A stretch of 64,000 bases of DNA, taken from contig NZ_FNIY01000001.1 of NCBI RefSeq assembly GCF_900104355.1, positions 1,116,001 through 1,180,000 of the forward strand. Reading direction: 5' to 3'. Numbering within the stretch: position 1 is the first letter of the stretch; every line of letters starts with the position of its first letter. The stretch comes from Phyllobacterium sp. OV277 (GTDB lineage Bacteria > Pseudomonadota > Alphaproteobacteria > Rhizobiales > Rhizobiaceae). The notes below the pieces were generated by a model that had not been told where the DNA came from, ran no database searches, and saw only the letters and a program-made list of their open reading frames with translations. This document shows, piece after piece, positions 8,437 to 17,014 of this stretch. The translations under genes were made by a program, and so were the position numbers.

Positions 8437-9270
8437 ATGGGGACCAGTATTTCCGAACTGATCAGCGAGAAAATCGATGCCATGTCGGCCTCGGAACGCA
8501 AGGCCGCGCAGACGCTCATCGCCAACTACCCGCTGATCGGCCTGCGCACAGTGGCCGAATTTTCGGCTCAGGCGGGGGTGAGTTCACCGACGATCCTGCG
8601 TTTCGTCTCACGCCTCGGCTTCCAGAGTTACCCCGAGTTTCAGCAGGCGTTGCAACAGGAACTGGCGGCGCAGATTCAGTCGCCACTCAATCGCACGACA
8701 ATCGTTCAATCATCAAGGGAAGGCGCCGCCTACCCACTGATGGAAGCAGCCATCGAGAACATCCGAGAAACGTTTCATCACCTCTCCACCCAGCAATTGG
8801 ATGATGTCACAGACGCACTCAGCCGAACCCGCACCCATGTCTATCTGCTTGGCGGACGCTTCACCGATCCAATCGCCATCTATATGGCGGCGCACCTGAA
8901 AATCATCCGCTCCGGCGTCACCCATCTCACGGGACAGGAAAGCAACTGGCGCGATCAGCTGATCGATATGGGCAAGAAGGATGTCCTCGTTATCTTCGAC
9001 ATCAGACGCTATCAGGACAGCCTTATCCGCTTTGCCGAGAAGGCACAGGCACGCGGCGTGGAAATTGTTTTGATCACCGATCAGTGGCTCTCACCCATCG
9101 CCCGTTTTGCCCGCCATGTGATTGCGGGACGCACGGCAGTGCCCTCGCCATGGGACTCCTCCACCACGCTTTTTCTCATGGCTGAAACACTGATTGCCGG
9201 GGTGACGCAGAAGCTGCAAAACAGCAGCGCCGAGCGCATCAGCGACATGGAACAGTTGCGTGATGGCTGA
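8437..9270 (+). CDS. MurR/RpiR-family transcriptional regulator
   Basis: 277 residues: an N-terminal RpiR helix-turn-helix (about residues 1-77, with TVAEFSAQAGVSSPTILRF as recognition helices) and a C-terminal SIS domain (about 110-270). The frame also has a TTG three bases upstream, but the ATG at 8437 is better spaced from GAAAGAAG. It is divergent from the gamma-glutamyl ligase/permease cluster and most likely controls it. The SIS domain normally binds phosphosugars; here it may have been recruited for an amine-derived effector. Confidence 0.88.
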   Translation: MGTSISELISEKIDAMSASERKAAQTLIANYPLIGLRTVAEFSAQAGVSSPTILRFVSRLGFQSYPEFQQALQQELAAQIQSPLNRTTIVQSSREGAAYPLMEAAIENIRETFHHLSTQQLDDVTDALSRTRTHVYLLGGRFTDPIAIYMAAHLKIIRSGVTHLTGQESNWRDQLIDMGKKDVLVIFDIRRYQDSLIRFAEKAQARGVEIVLITDQWLSPIARFARHVIAGRTAVPSPWDSSTTLFLMAETLIAGVTQKLQNSSAERISDMEQLRDG

Positions 9271-9371
9271 GATTGTCATTGCTCGAATAGCACATTGATA
9301 TACAAATGTTCACCCGGGCCGGGGTTCCCCCAAGCGCCCGCGTTCGAATCGAATAAAGCAAGGACATAATC

Positions 9372-10790
9372 ATGCAGCAAGCTGACATTGGATTGATCGG
9401 CCTTGGCGTCATGGGTGCCAATCTGGCGCTCAACATCGCCGAAAACGGCTATCGCGTCGCGGTTTTCAACAGAACGGTCGAAAAGACCCACGCCTTCCAT
9501 CAGGAAGCAGGCGCGCTCAAAGACAAGATCATTCCTTGCGAAACGCTGGAGGAACTCGCCAAGAACATCCGCGCACCACGCCCGATCATCCTGATGGTGA
9601 AAGCTGGCGACGCCGTTGATGAGCAGATCGCCGCGCTAAAACCGTTCCTTGCCAAGGAAGATATCATCATCGACGCGGGCAATGCCAACTTCCACGATAC
9701 TGTCCGCCGCCTGAAGGAACTCGGCGCCAACGATCCGACATTCGTCGGCATGGGTGTATCCGGCGGTGAAGAAGGCGCACGCCATGGCCCGTCCATCATG
9801 GTTGGCGGCACGCCCGAATCCTATGCGCGCATCGAGCCTGTACTAACCGCGATTTCGGCAAAATATGAAGGCGAATCCTGTTCGGCATTGCTCGGCCCCG
9901 ATGGCGCAGGTCATTTCGTCAAGACGATCCACAATGGCATTGAATATGCCGACATGCAGATGATCGCCGAAATCTACGGCATTTTGCGCGATGGCCTCGG
10001 CCTTGCACCTGCCGAGATCGGCAAGATTTTCGACAAGTGGAACAAAGGCCCGCTCAATTCGTACCTCATCGAGATCACCGCAAAAGTTCTTGCCGCGACC
10101 GACAAGGATACCGGCAAACCAGCCGTCGAAATCATCGTCGACAGCGCGGGCCAGAAGGGCACCGGCCGCTGGGCGGCCATTGAGGCGCAAATGCTCGGCA
10201 TTCCCGCCACCGGCATTGAAGCCGCCGTTGCCGCCCGCTCCATTTCCGCCCTTGGCGGCGAACGTGCCAAGGCGGCAAAAGCCTATGCGTCGCTCGGCAC
10301 ACCAAAGCTCGCTGGCACCGACCAGTCATTCATCGATGCACTGGAACAGGGCCTGCTCGCGGGTAAAATCGCCGCCTACGCTCAAGGCTTTGCCGTGATG
10401 TCCGGTGCTTCGGCAGAGCATGGCTGGAATATCCCGCTCGACACCACAGCCAAAATCTGGCGCGCGGGTTGCATTATCCGCTCACAATTCCTCGATGAAA
10501 TCGCCTCGGCTTTCGCCGGCGGCGGACAGGACAATCTGCTGCTCGCCCCTTCCTTCGTCGAACGCATGAAAACCGCTTCGAACGCCCTGCGCGATGTGGT
10601 GGCAAAAGCGGCCCTTGCCGGTCTGCCCACCCCTGCACTCGCCGCCGCCCTCAGCTATTTCGATGGCTACCGTCAGGCACGTGGCACGGCCAATCTCATT
10701 CAGGCCCAGCGGGACTTTTTTGGCGCGCATGGCTTCAAACGTGTGGACAAGGGCGGTGATTTCCACGGTCCATGGTCTGATATTGGGTGA
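9372..10790 (+). CDS. gnd: 6-phosphogluconate dehydrogenase, decarboxylating
   Basis: 472 residues, the full long form. It converts 6-phosphogluconate to ribulose 5-phosphate with NADP in the oxidative pentose-phosphate pathway. The Rossmann motif GLGVMGANLALN is at residues 8-19, GVSGGEEGARHGPS and HFVKTIHNGIEY carry the substrate and catalytic residues (Lys and Asn), and the family signature DSAGQKGTGRW is near 255. The ATG at 9372 is preceded by AAGGA. It stands alone between the RpiR gene and a repeat-filled gap. Confidence 0.96.
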   Translation: MQQADIGLIGLGVMGANLALNIAENGYRVAVFNRTVEKTHAFHQEAGALKDKIIPCETLEELAKNIRAPRPIILMVKAGDAVDEQIAALKPFLAKEDIIIDAGNANFHDTVRRLKELGANDPTFVGMGVSGGEEGARHGPSIMVGGTPESYARIEPVLTAISAKYEGESCSALLGPDGAGHFVKTIHNGIEYADMQMIAEIYGILRDGLGLAPAEIGKIFDKWNKGPLNSYLIEITAKVLAATDKDTGKPAVEIIVDSAGQKGTGRWAAIEAQMLGIPATGIEAAVAARSISALGGERAKAAKAYASLGTPKLAGTDQSFIDALEQGLLAGKIAAYAQGFAVMSGASAEHGWNIPLDTTAKIWRAGCIIRSQFLDEIASAFAGGGQDNLLLAPSFVERMKTASNALRDVVAKAALAGLPTPALAAALSYFDGYRQARGTANLIQAQRDFFGAHGFKRVDKGGDFHGPWSDIG

Positions 10791-10792
10791 GA

Positions 10793-11040
10793 GGTGGGTT
10801 GCAGTGCCAATCGGAAGCGGTGCAGAACTTGACCCCCCTACCGCACCCCTCTCCGTCATCCTCGGGCTTGACCCGAGGACCCATCAATTGAAAGCGCAGA
10901 CATCCGGGCTCGTTTGAGCCTCTTAGCCGTGGGTCCTCGGGTCAAGCCCGAGGATGACGGAGAGAGATCTCCAAAGGAGAAGGTTGGCTTGTAGCTCATC
11001 CCTTTCCCTCACGGTTGTCATATCGAACCACGAATCACAG
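10793..11040. repeat. Degenerate family B hairpin carrying element A1
   Basis: Worn remnants of the B repeat flank A1: GGTGGGTTGCA and GTGCAGAACTTGAC on the left, and a decayed CCCTCACGGTTGT...CGAACCACGAA on the right. They fill the whole gap between gnd and the GlxA-type gene. Confidence 0.55.
10853..10960. repeat. Palindromic element A1 (family A)
   Basis: Two perfect 31-bp inverted arms (10853-10883 and 10930-10960) surround a 46-base centre; total 108 bp. Each arm contains the core CCTCGGGCTTGACCCGAGGA or its complement, itself a small hairpin. Confidence 0.95.
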
Positions 11041-11042
11041 TT

Positions 11043-12041
11043 CTACAGCGGTCCACGCACTGAACTTGGTGGCATGGCATGAACGCGGCCCCAGGCGCGG
11101 CGCAATTGCCGTGCCGAGGCAAAGCCGGTGCGCTCAGCCACACTCTCCATATCAAGTCTGGAATGACCGAGAATTTCCCGTGCCAGCGCTATGCGCAGAC
11201 CATTGAGATAATCAGGGATGCTCATCCCCGCATGTTCATTAAACAATCGCGACAGATGCCTCGGGCTGGTTGCGGCGATATCAGCCAAACTCTCCAGCGA
11301 CCAGCGCTGCGCGGGGTCAGCGGCCAGTCTGTCCTGCACCCTGTGGATGGCCGGATGGATATGATTGCGCCCATCAAGCCACGGCGACCATTGCGGGTCG
11401 CTGCCGCTGCGCCGCAAATACACCACAAGAAAGCGTGCAACGGCCACGGCACAGGCAGGCCCTACAATCTGGCTGACAAGGTGCAGCATCAGGTCGATTC
11501 CCGCGGTGATACCGGCGCTTGAATAGCGATTGCCATCCTCGACATAAAGCCGGTTATCAAACACCCGGGCCGTTGGCACCAGTTCGCGTAATTCATCGAC
11601 GGAGCCAAAATGGCTGGTGCAGGCCCGACCATCAAACAGACCGGCGCGTCCCGCCAGGAGTGCGCCTGAACAGATCGATACCAGCTTCTGGCTTTCACCC
11701 ACATGCGCCTTCAGCCAATCGATAATTTCCGTATCGCCCTGCCCCTGCGCCTCAGCTTCCAGACTGGCCGGAGTGTCGAGCAATATAGTCGCATCACCTG
11801 CCAGAATAATCATGGCATCATCGGACACCTTGTCCGGTAGGGGTGCTATGCCGCTGATCGTCAATCCGATGGATGAGGTCACATTTGCCAGCGGGCCGAC
11901 ATAGCGCACATCGAAATGCACATTACTCTGCTCAAGATTGGCTTTGCGCAGAACTTCAATCGGCCCGGCAATATCCAGCAGCAGCGCCCTTGCGGGCACC
12001 ACCACCAGAACCTCGATATGCTTCGGCTCGTCAGCACTCAT
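11043..12041 (-). CDS. GlxA-family AraC-type transcriptional regulator
   Basis: 332 residues: an N-terminal DJ-1/PfpI-like domain (about 8-190, with the nucleophile-elbow-like SICSGALLAGRAGL) and a C-terminal AraC double helix-turn-helix (about 225-325, ending SVAERTGFASARQLRRAW). Such regulators often sense small nitrogenous metabolites. The start codon overlaps the stop of the upstream isochorismatase-family gene (ATGA at 12038-12041), so the two are translationally coupled and probably functionally linked. Confidence 0.92.
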   Translation of the reverse strand: MSADEPKHIEVLVVVPARALLLDIAGPIEVLRKANLEQSNVHFDVRYVGPLANVTSSIGLTISGIAPLPDKVSDDAMIILAGDATILLDTPASLEAEAQGQGDTEIIDWLKAHVGESQKLVSICSGALLAGRAGLFDGRACTSHFGSVDELRELVPTARVFDNRLYVEDGNRYSSAGITAGIDLMLHLVSQIVGPACAVAVARFLVVYLRRSGSDPQWSPWLDGRNHIHPAIHRVQDRLAADPAQRWSLESLADIAATSPRHLSRLFNEHAGMSIPDYLNGLRIALAREILGHSRLDMESVAERTGFASARQLRRAWGRVHAMPPSSVRGPL

Positions 12042-12601
12042 GCGGCTATCGCGCGCTCCACTCCATCAAGGGCTTCATCAACCGTCACAATGCGTGCAAA
12101 GCGCCCGGCCAATACCAGTTCCGTGCGCGCCCGGATTTCATCGGCACTAAAAGTACGCCCCGCCGCATTGGTCATGGCAAAGGTCAGCGTTGCCTCGGAG
12201 ACGAAATCAACCTCGTAGCCACTGTCAGATGCATGACGCGTCGTCGTCTCACAACACTGTTCCGTGCGGATACCTGATACCAGCAGCTTACGGATACGAT
12301 TTTCCGTCAACCAGACGTCAAGCCCGCTGCCAACAAGCGCGCTGTGGCGGGCCTTGTTGAACACGACATCCGCTTCAAGCGAAACCGGTGCCAACGGCTT
12401 GATAAAGCCTGAATCAAGCGCAAATGGACCATCGCCGTCGACGTGAAAAATCTGGATAACAGGCAGGCCCCTCGCCTTCGCACCATCAATCAACCGCTGG
12501 ATATTGGCAATGAAAGGCTGTGCCTCAACTTCGTTCCAGTAACCGCGCTGGCGAAAGGATTCCTGCACGTCAATAACGATAAGAGCAGTATCTGCGGACA
12601 T
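12038..12601 (-). CDS. Isochorismatase-family cysteine hydrolase
   Basis: 187 residues from the ATG at 12601, which has AGGAG at a spacing of 9; an ATG nine bases earlier abuts that AGGAG and is unlikely. The fold signature is TALIVIDVQESF (catalytic Asp) near the N-terminus, a lysine-bearing strand near residue 45, and the nucleophile region SGIRTEQCCETTTR (Cys near 115). Members hydrolyse amides or vinyl ethers such as nicotinamide, N-carbamoyl compounds or isochorismate. The substrate here is unknown; the coupled GlxA-type regulator suggests inducible use of a nitrogen compound. Confidence 0.88.
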   Translation of the reverse strand: MSADTALIVIDVQESFRQRGYWNEVEAQPFIANIQRLIDGAKARGLPVIQIFHVDGDGPFALDSGFIKPLAPVSLEADVVFNKARHSALVGSGLDVWLTENRIRKLLVSGIRTEQCCETTTRHASDSGYEVDFVSEATLTFAMTNAAGRTFSADEIRARTELVLAGRFARIVTVDEALDGVERAIAA

Positions 12602-12737
12602 TTTTGTCATCTCCTGTGTGTTGATACACTGACAATAAGGCTCGATTCAAGCGGATGATACGCATGAACAGGACGAGAAGCGGACAAAAAAAGACATCTA
12701 CTATGCCACTAACTCCTAAGTAGCAGCACCTTAGTGC

Positions 12738-12987
12738 GTGGTTCGACAAGCTCACCATGAGGGAGAGAGGTGGGTTGCAACGACAAGCGTAAATGTTGGA
12801 GGGCTCGATTCCCGACATCCACCCATCTCCGTCATCCTCGGGCTTGACCCGAGGACCCAAAATTCAAAAGCGCCAAGCTCTAGATTCGTTGAAAGCCCTT
12901 TGCGTGGGTCCTCGGGTCAAGCCCGAGGATGACGGGAGTGGTATGTTTCCATAGTGAACTCCTGAGCTTGTCGAAAGGCGAACCATG
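12738..12987. repeat. Family B hairpin B1 carrying element A2
   Basis: Left end GTGGTTCGACAAGCTCACC (12738 on) and a decayed inverted right end (CCTGAGCTTGTCGAA at 12961 on) enclose A2. It occupies most of the gap between the isochorismatase and esterase genes; 12988-13175 shows nothing else I can name. Confidence 0.8.
12829..12935. repeat. Palindromic element A2 (family A)
   Basis: 31-bp perfect inverted arms at 12829-12859 and 12905-12935, 45-base centre, total 107 bp. Same arm sequence as A1. Confidence 0.95.
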
Positions 12988-13175
12988 CGATTGTGCAGCG
13001 GGTTATCCTGGGTAAGATGTCAATAATTCGACGCCAATATTCCCCCACTGTCTCCACCACATAGACAATCCATCAAACAGCAGACAACTTCCCTCGAACT
13101 CTTTCCCGCTCCATATCTCAATCAACAAACACACCCATGAAGCATGGCCCTAAAACATGGCCGGAAAGGCACGAC

Positions 13176-13784
13176 ATGTCTGCCAATTCCTATCAGCATC
13201 GTATCCATTCAGCCGCAGAGCCGAACAGCCCGCTCTTCTTCGTCTTTCACGGCACCGGCGGCGATGAAAACCAGTTCTTTGATTTCGCTCAGCGGTTAAT
13301 CCCGTCAGCCGGGATTGTTTCGCCGCGCGGCGATGTTTCGGAACACGGCGCTTCGCGCTTCTTCCGGCGCACGGCAGAGGGCGTTTATGACATGGCTGAT
13401 CTTGCCACCCGGACCCGCGCAATGGCGGATTTCGTCAGGGCGCATAAGGATACAGCCACTCCATCAAACACAATCGGCCTTGGCTATTCGAACGGTGCCA
13501 ATATTCTGGCTTCGGTGATGCTGGAAGAACCTGAACTGTTCGATTCAGCCATCCTGATGCATCCGCTGATTCCGTGGACGCCAGCGCCGCAGCCAAAACT
13601 TGCCGGAAAGCGCGTGCTTATCACAGCGGGACAACGCGACCCGATCTGCCCGCCAGCCCAGACACAGGCTCTATCGAATTATCTCACCGCACAGGGAACC
13701 GATGTCCATATTGCCTGGCATCCGGGCGGCCATGAAATCCAGCAAAGCGAGATCGGCGCGATACAGGCGTTTCTGGCGCGCTAA
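13176..13784 (+). CDS. Alpha/beta hydrolase, phospholipase/carboxylesterase family (MhqD/YpfH-like)
   Basis: 202 residues from the ATG at 13176, preceded by GGAAAGG at 6 bases; an upstream in-frame ATG at 13137 lacks this. FVFHGTGGDENQF holds the oxyanion strand, GLGYSNGANILAS the nucleophile Ser, AGQRDPICPP the acid region, and HPGGHEI the catalytic His near the C-terminus. It probably hydrolyses a small ester or thioester. Similar enzymes are often linked to quinone or electrophile stress. It is a single gene with a hairpin after it. Confidence 0.88.
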   Translation: MSANSYQHRIHSAAEPNSPLFFVFHGTGGDENQFFDFAQRLIPSAGIVSPRGDVSEHGASRFFRRTAEGVYDMADLATRTRAMADFVRAHKDTATPSNTIGLGYSNGANILASVMLEEPELFDSAILMHPLIPWTPAPQPKLAGKRVLITAGQRDPICPPAQTQALSNYLTAQGTDVHIAWHPGGHEIQQSEIGAIQAFLAR

Positions 13785-13803
13785 CAAGAACCGACTTTTG
13801 CGG

Positions 13804-13825
13804 GGCTCCATCGGAAGATGGAGCC
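13804..13825. terminator. Hairpin between convergent genes (possible bidirectional terminator)
   Basis: GGCTCCATC-GGAA-GATGGAGCC: a perfect 9-bp stem with a GNRA tetraloop, midway between two convergent stops. There is no clear T run on either side, so intrinsic termination is plausible but not certain. Confidence 0.5.
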
Positions 13826-13843
13826 TCTGTCTCACGTCACGGA

Positions 13844-14479
13844 TCAGCGCAGATAGGAACAGATCAGGTGAACAAGTTCCTGTCTCAATTCCTGTGATTT
13901 CAGCATTCCCCTTCGCACGGCATTGTGAATCACTCCTTCCACTGCCGAGGATAATACCTGTGCCGCGACATCAATGGTTGCGCCGCTCTGGCGCGTGCCG
14001 AAGGCCGTGATAATCGCCTTGTAGCGATCCATATACTCAGCCTCAAAGAGGCCATGTATTGATCTTGCGCCCTCATATCGCGGCGCCTCATCAAGCAGCA
14101 CCCGATGAAGCGCGGGCTGGATGCTGTGTACAGCGATCATGCCGTCAACGAGTTCTCCCGCAAGTTCTTTGAGGGATCGGTTGTCCTGCCCCGTTCCGCG
14201 CAGCACAGTAAGGACATCATCAAGGTGGCGACGACGGATGGCATCAATCAGCGAAAGCTTATCCGGAAAATACTGATACAGCGAACCGATGCTGACGCCT
14301 GCGATCTCTGCTGCCTCATTGGTCGTAAACCCATCAAAGCCCCGATCGCCCAGAACGCGAGCGCCTGCCCGTATGATAACCTCGACGGTCGCACGCGAAC
14401 GCGCCTGTCGTGGCTCCTTTCGCATCGCCGGAGGTTCTTTTTCCGCCTGATGTGGCGAAGGGGGAATGCGAGTAGACAT
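13844..14479 (-). CDS. TetR-family transcriptional repressor
   Basis: 211 residues from the ATG at 14479, which has GAGG at five bases; a GTG six bases further up overlaps that site. The N-terminal DNA-binding domain (about residues 20-68) contains FTTNEAAEIAGVSIGSLYQYF, the standard TetR recognition helix pattern. The rest is a helical ligand domain of unknown specificity. It is divergent from a DinB-family gene with 68 bases between starts, so it probably represses that gene and itself. Confidence 0.9.
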   Translation of the reverse strand: MSTRIPPSPHQAEKEPPAMRKEPRQARSRATVEVIIRAGARVLGDRGFDGFTTNEAAEIAGVSIGSLYQYFPDKLSLIDAIRRRHLDDVLTVLRGTGQDNRSLKELAGELVDGMIAVHSIQPALHRVLLDEAPRYEGARSIHGLFEAEYMDRYKAIITAFGTRQSGATIDVAAQVLSSAVEGVIHNAVRRGMLKSQELRQELVHLICSYLR

Positions 14480-14485
14480 GCGCAC

Positions 14486-14516
14486 CTCGTTCTATGAAGA
14501 TACGAGCATATTACTC
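14486..14516. promoter_or_regulatory. Candidate TetR operator between tetR-like and dinB-like genes
   Basis: CTCGT (14486-14490) and ACGAG (14502-14506) form an inverted repeat, and GAGCATATTACTC (14504-14516) is an overlapping imperfect palindrome. They lie where both divergent promoters must be. The assignment is inferred from position and symmetry only. Confidence 0.35.
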
Positions 14517-14547
14517 ACATTTTTCATGGGAACGGAAGGACATCACC

Positions 14548-15087
14548 ATGAGCGCTTCAACATTGCTCCACACCCTTTTCCGCTATCAGGCTTGGGCCAA
14601 TAACGATCTGCTGGATAAAATCGAGAGCATCGACCCTTTATTGCATCAGGAAGAGTTGCATACGGTTATACGGCTGATCAATCACTGCCATGTGGTGAAC
14701 CGGATATTTGCAGCGCATCTCGTCGGCACCAAGCATAACTATACTTCAGACAACACGGCTGATACGCCCCTGTTACCGGACTTGCGTGCTGCTGTTGCGG
14801 CATCGGATCGCTGGTATCTCCAATATCTGGAGACCGTGACGCCGGAACAGCTGAGTGAATCTGTGCCCTTTACATTTACCGATGGAGATCGCGGCTGCAT
14901 GTCGCGTGAAGAAATGCTCGCACATGTCGTGACCCACGGCGGCTATCATCGTGGTGAAGGGGGACGCCTTCTCGCTCAGATTTCCATCAGTCCGCCATGG
15001 GATACTCTTGCCGTGCATCTGCACCAAACCGAGCCTTCGCGGCGGTTGAAAACACCGAGGCTGGAGAATGCCCTCTCAGCCTCCTGA
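14548..15087 (+). CDS. DinB-family (YfiT/DinB-like) metal-dependent protein
   Basis: 179 residues from the ATG at 14548 (AAGGA upstream); an upstream ATG at 14494 lies inside the control region. It shows the four-helix DinB pattern, with LINHCHVVNRIFAAHL giving the first metal His and LAHVVTHGGYHRGE the conserved H-xxx-H-xxx-HR motif. The family includes DNA-damage-induced proteins and thiol (bacillithiol, mycothiol) transferases. Which reaction it performs cannot be told. Likely controlled by the divergent TetR-type repressor. Confidence 0.85.
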   Translation: MSASTLLHTLFRYQAWANNDLLDKIESIDPLLHQEELHTVIRLINHCHVVNRIFAAHLVGTKHNYTSDNTADTPLLPDLRAAVAASDRWYLQYLETVTPEQLSESVPFTFTDGDRGCMSREEMLAHVVTHGGYHRGEGGRLLAQISISPPWDTLAVHLHQTEPSRRLKTPRLENALSAS

Positions 15088-15107
15088 ATGGTGTAAGTTT
15101 GAATGAA

Positions 15108-15137
15108 AACGGGTCCGCGTTTTTCAACGGGGACCCG
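15108..15137 (-). terminator. Terminator downstream of the GNAT gene
   Basis: CGGGTCC (15110-15116) pairs with GGACCCG (15131-15137). On the minus strand the stem is followed by TTTTC. It sits between convergent dinB-like and GNAT stops and can serve the minus-strand transcript. Confidence 0.6.
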
Positions 15138-15164
15138 ATCAGTTTCACAAAGCCTTAATTCCGT

Positions 15165-15794
15165 TCAGGCGGAGAACCGCAGCGAGACCGGAATGATCCG
15201 CATGGCACGCGACGAGCGGCGGCCCTTGGATGTCAAAAGGCCCTTGGCACCGTCGAGATATCCCGGCTTCAGCTCAAGCGCCAGAAAACGGCGACGCTCG
15301 ACAGGACCGGGCATGGCAAGACCTGCGGTCTTTGCGCCGGTAAAGCCAAAGCGCTCGTAATATTCAGGATCGCCAACCAGAATGATGGCGCCGTGTCCGA
15401 GACGCGCGGCTTCCTTGATCGCATGGCGCATCAGCGCCGAACCAATGCCCAGATCCTTTGTCCCGGGATCAACGGCGAGCGGTCCGAGCAGCAGCGCGCG
15501 CACGCCCTTGCCCGAGGCATCATGGCCGGCCTGAATGTCCCAGAGCCGTACTGTTCCAAGCAAGGCACCACCGGCACCGCGCGCGGAAAAGGCAAGGCCT
15601 TCCGACGGCAGACGGCCGCGACGCAGCTTTTCCGACGACTTGCGGCGACGGCCCTCGCCCATGGCGCGATCAAGCAGGTCTTCGCGGGCTTTTTCGTCCT
15701 GCGGCACTTCGTTGACGATGGCATAGGCTCCGGCACCGGCGAAATAGAGTCCGTCGGGAACCAGGTTCTGTTCGATATTTTCTGCTGCACTCAT
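15165..15794 (-). CDS. GNAT-family N-acetyltransferase (YhbS-like)
   Basis: 209 residues. The acetyl-CoA binding motif A is LLGPLAVDPGTKDLGIGSAL near residues 105-124, followed by ILVGDPEYYERFGF, typical of the YhbS-like branch. A basic tail follows. It lies 86 bases downstream of the ornithine decarboxylase on the same strand, with a GC-rich hairpin (15831-15853) between them. They may be one transcription unit, suggesting an acetylation role near polyamine metabolism. The acceptor is unknown. Confidence 0.88.
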   Translation of the reverse strand: MSAAENIEQNLVPDGLYFAGAGAYAIVNEVPQDEKAREDLLDRAMGEGRRRKSSEKLRRGRLPSEGLAFSARGAGGALLGTVRLWDIQAGHDASGKGVRALLLGPLAVDPGTKDLGIGSALMRHAIKEAARLGHGAIILVGDPEYYERFGFTGAKTAGLAMPGPVERRRFLALELKPGYLDGAKGLLTSKGRRSSRAMRIIPVSLRFSA

Positions 15795-15880
15795 TGTCTT
15801 AAACCAATCTGGTCATGTCGTGGGTCATCGCTGCCCGGAGTGATCCCGGGCAGACCTTCTCAACCGGGTTCAAAACCGGT

Positions 15881-17014
15881 TTAGATGACGTATGATCGGA
15901 GTGGTTCGAAGCCGTTGAAGGCAACAGCGGAATAGGTCGTGGTGTAGGCCCCTGTTCCCTCGATCAGCACCTCGTCGCCGATGGTCAGCGAAACGGGGAG
16001 CGGATAGGGGTTCTTTTCGTACATCACATCAGCGGAGTCGCAGGTCGGGCCAGCCAGAACGCAAGGTTCGCTGCGATCGCCATCCCGAGGGGTGGTGATC
16101 TGGTAGCGAATGGCTTCGTCCATGGTTTCGGCGAGGCCACCGAACTTGCCGATGTCGAGATAGACCCAGCGAACATTGTCGTTGGCAGCCTTCTTCGAAA
16201 CCAGCACAACCTCAGCCTTGATGACACCGGCATTGCCGACCATACCGCGGCCGGGTTCAATGATGGTCTCTGGCAGACGGTTGCCGAAATGCTTGCTCAG
16301 CGCCTGAAAAATAGCCTGTCCATAGGCCTGTGCGGTTGGCACATCCTTGAGGTAACGGGTCGGGAAACCACCGCCCATATTGACCATCTTCAGTGTGATG
16401 CCTTCCTTGGAAAGCGCATCGAAAACCTGCTTGGCATCGCCCAATGCGCGGTCCCATGCAGCCAGATCTGTCTGCTGCGAACCCACATGGAACGAAACGC
16501 CGTAGGAATCGAGGCCGAGCTTCTGGGCAACGCGCAGAACATCGACAGCCATGGCAGGCACACAACCAAACTTGCGCGACAGCGGCCATTCGGCACCGGC
16601 ACCATCGGTCAGGACACGGCAGAATACGCGGGCGCCGGGGGCTGCACGGGCAACCTTTTCGACTTCCTCAACGCAATCGACAGCGAACAGGCGAATGCCG
16701 AGTTCGAAAGCGCGCGCAATATCGCGTTCCTTCTTGATCGTGTTGCCGAAGGAAATACGGTCAGCCGATGCACCGGCATCAAGCGCCATTTCGACTTCTG
16801 CAACCGAAGCTGTGTCGAAGTTTGAACCGAGCGAAGCCAGCAGGCGCAGAATCTCCGGCGCAGGATTGGCTTTCACCGCGTAGAAAATCTTCGAGTCCGG
16901 CAGGGCCATCTCGAAATTGTGGAAATTTTCGCGCACGACTTCAAGGTCGAGCACCATGCAAGGGCCGTTCGGGCGTCGGGTATTGATAAAATCGAGAATG
17001 CGCTGTGTAGCCAT
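15881..17014 (-). CDS. Ornithine (lysine/ornithine) decarboxylase, alanine-racemase fold
   Basis: 377 residues, PLP-dependent fold type III. FYAVKANPAP contains the cofactor lysine (Lys48), FHVGSQ and GGGFPTRY follow, EPGRGMVGNAG binds the phosphate, and LAGPTCDSADV carries the catalytic Cys and the substrate Asp. It makes putrescine from ornithine (and perhaps cadaverine from lysine). Putrescine is the precursor for the homospermidine synthase encoded at 36179. The start ATG at 17014 follows GGAGACTCAAG. About 450 bases of structured leader precede it, so regulation is probably at the RNA level. Confidence 0.93.
   Translation of the reverse strand: MATQRILDFINTRRPNGPCMVLDLEVVRENFHNFEMALPDSKIFYAVKANPAPEILRLLASLGSNFDTASVAEVEMALDAGASADRISFGNTIKKERDIARAFELGIRLFAVDCVEEVEKVARAAPGARVFCRVLTDGAGAEWPLSRKFGCVPAMAVDVLRVAQKLGLDSYGVSFHVGSQQTDLAAWDRALGDAKQVFDALSKEGITLKMVNMGGGFPTRYLKDVPTAQAYGQAIFQALSKHFGNRLPETIIEPGRGMVGNAGVIKAEVVLVSKKAANDNVRWVYLDIGKFGGLAETMDEAIRYQITTPRDGDRSEPCVLAGPTCDSADVMYEKNPYPLPVSLTIGDEVLIEGTGAYTTTYSAVAFNGFEPLRSYVI

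Noticed and set aside
9280-9370. GTTCGAATC-like sequence resembling a tRNA T-loop
   Set aside because: No matching acceptor, D or anticodon stems could be formed around it.
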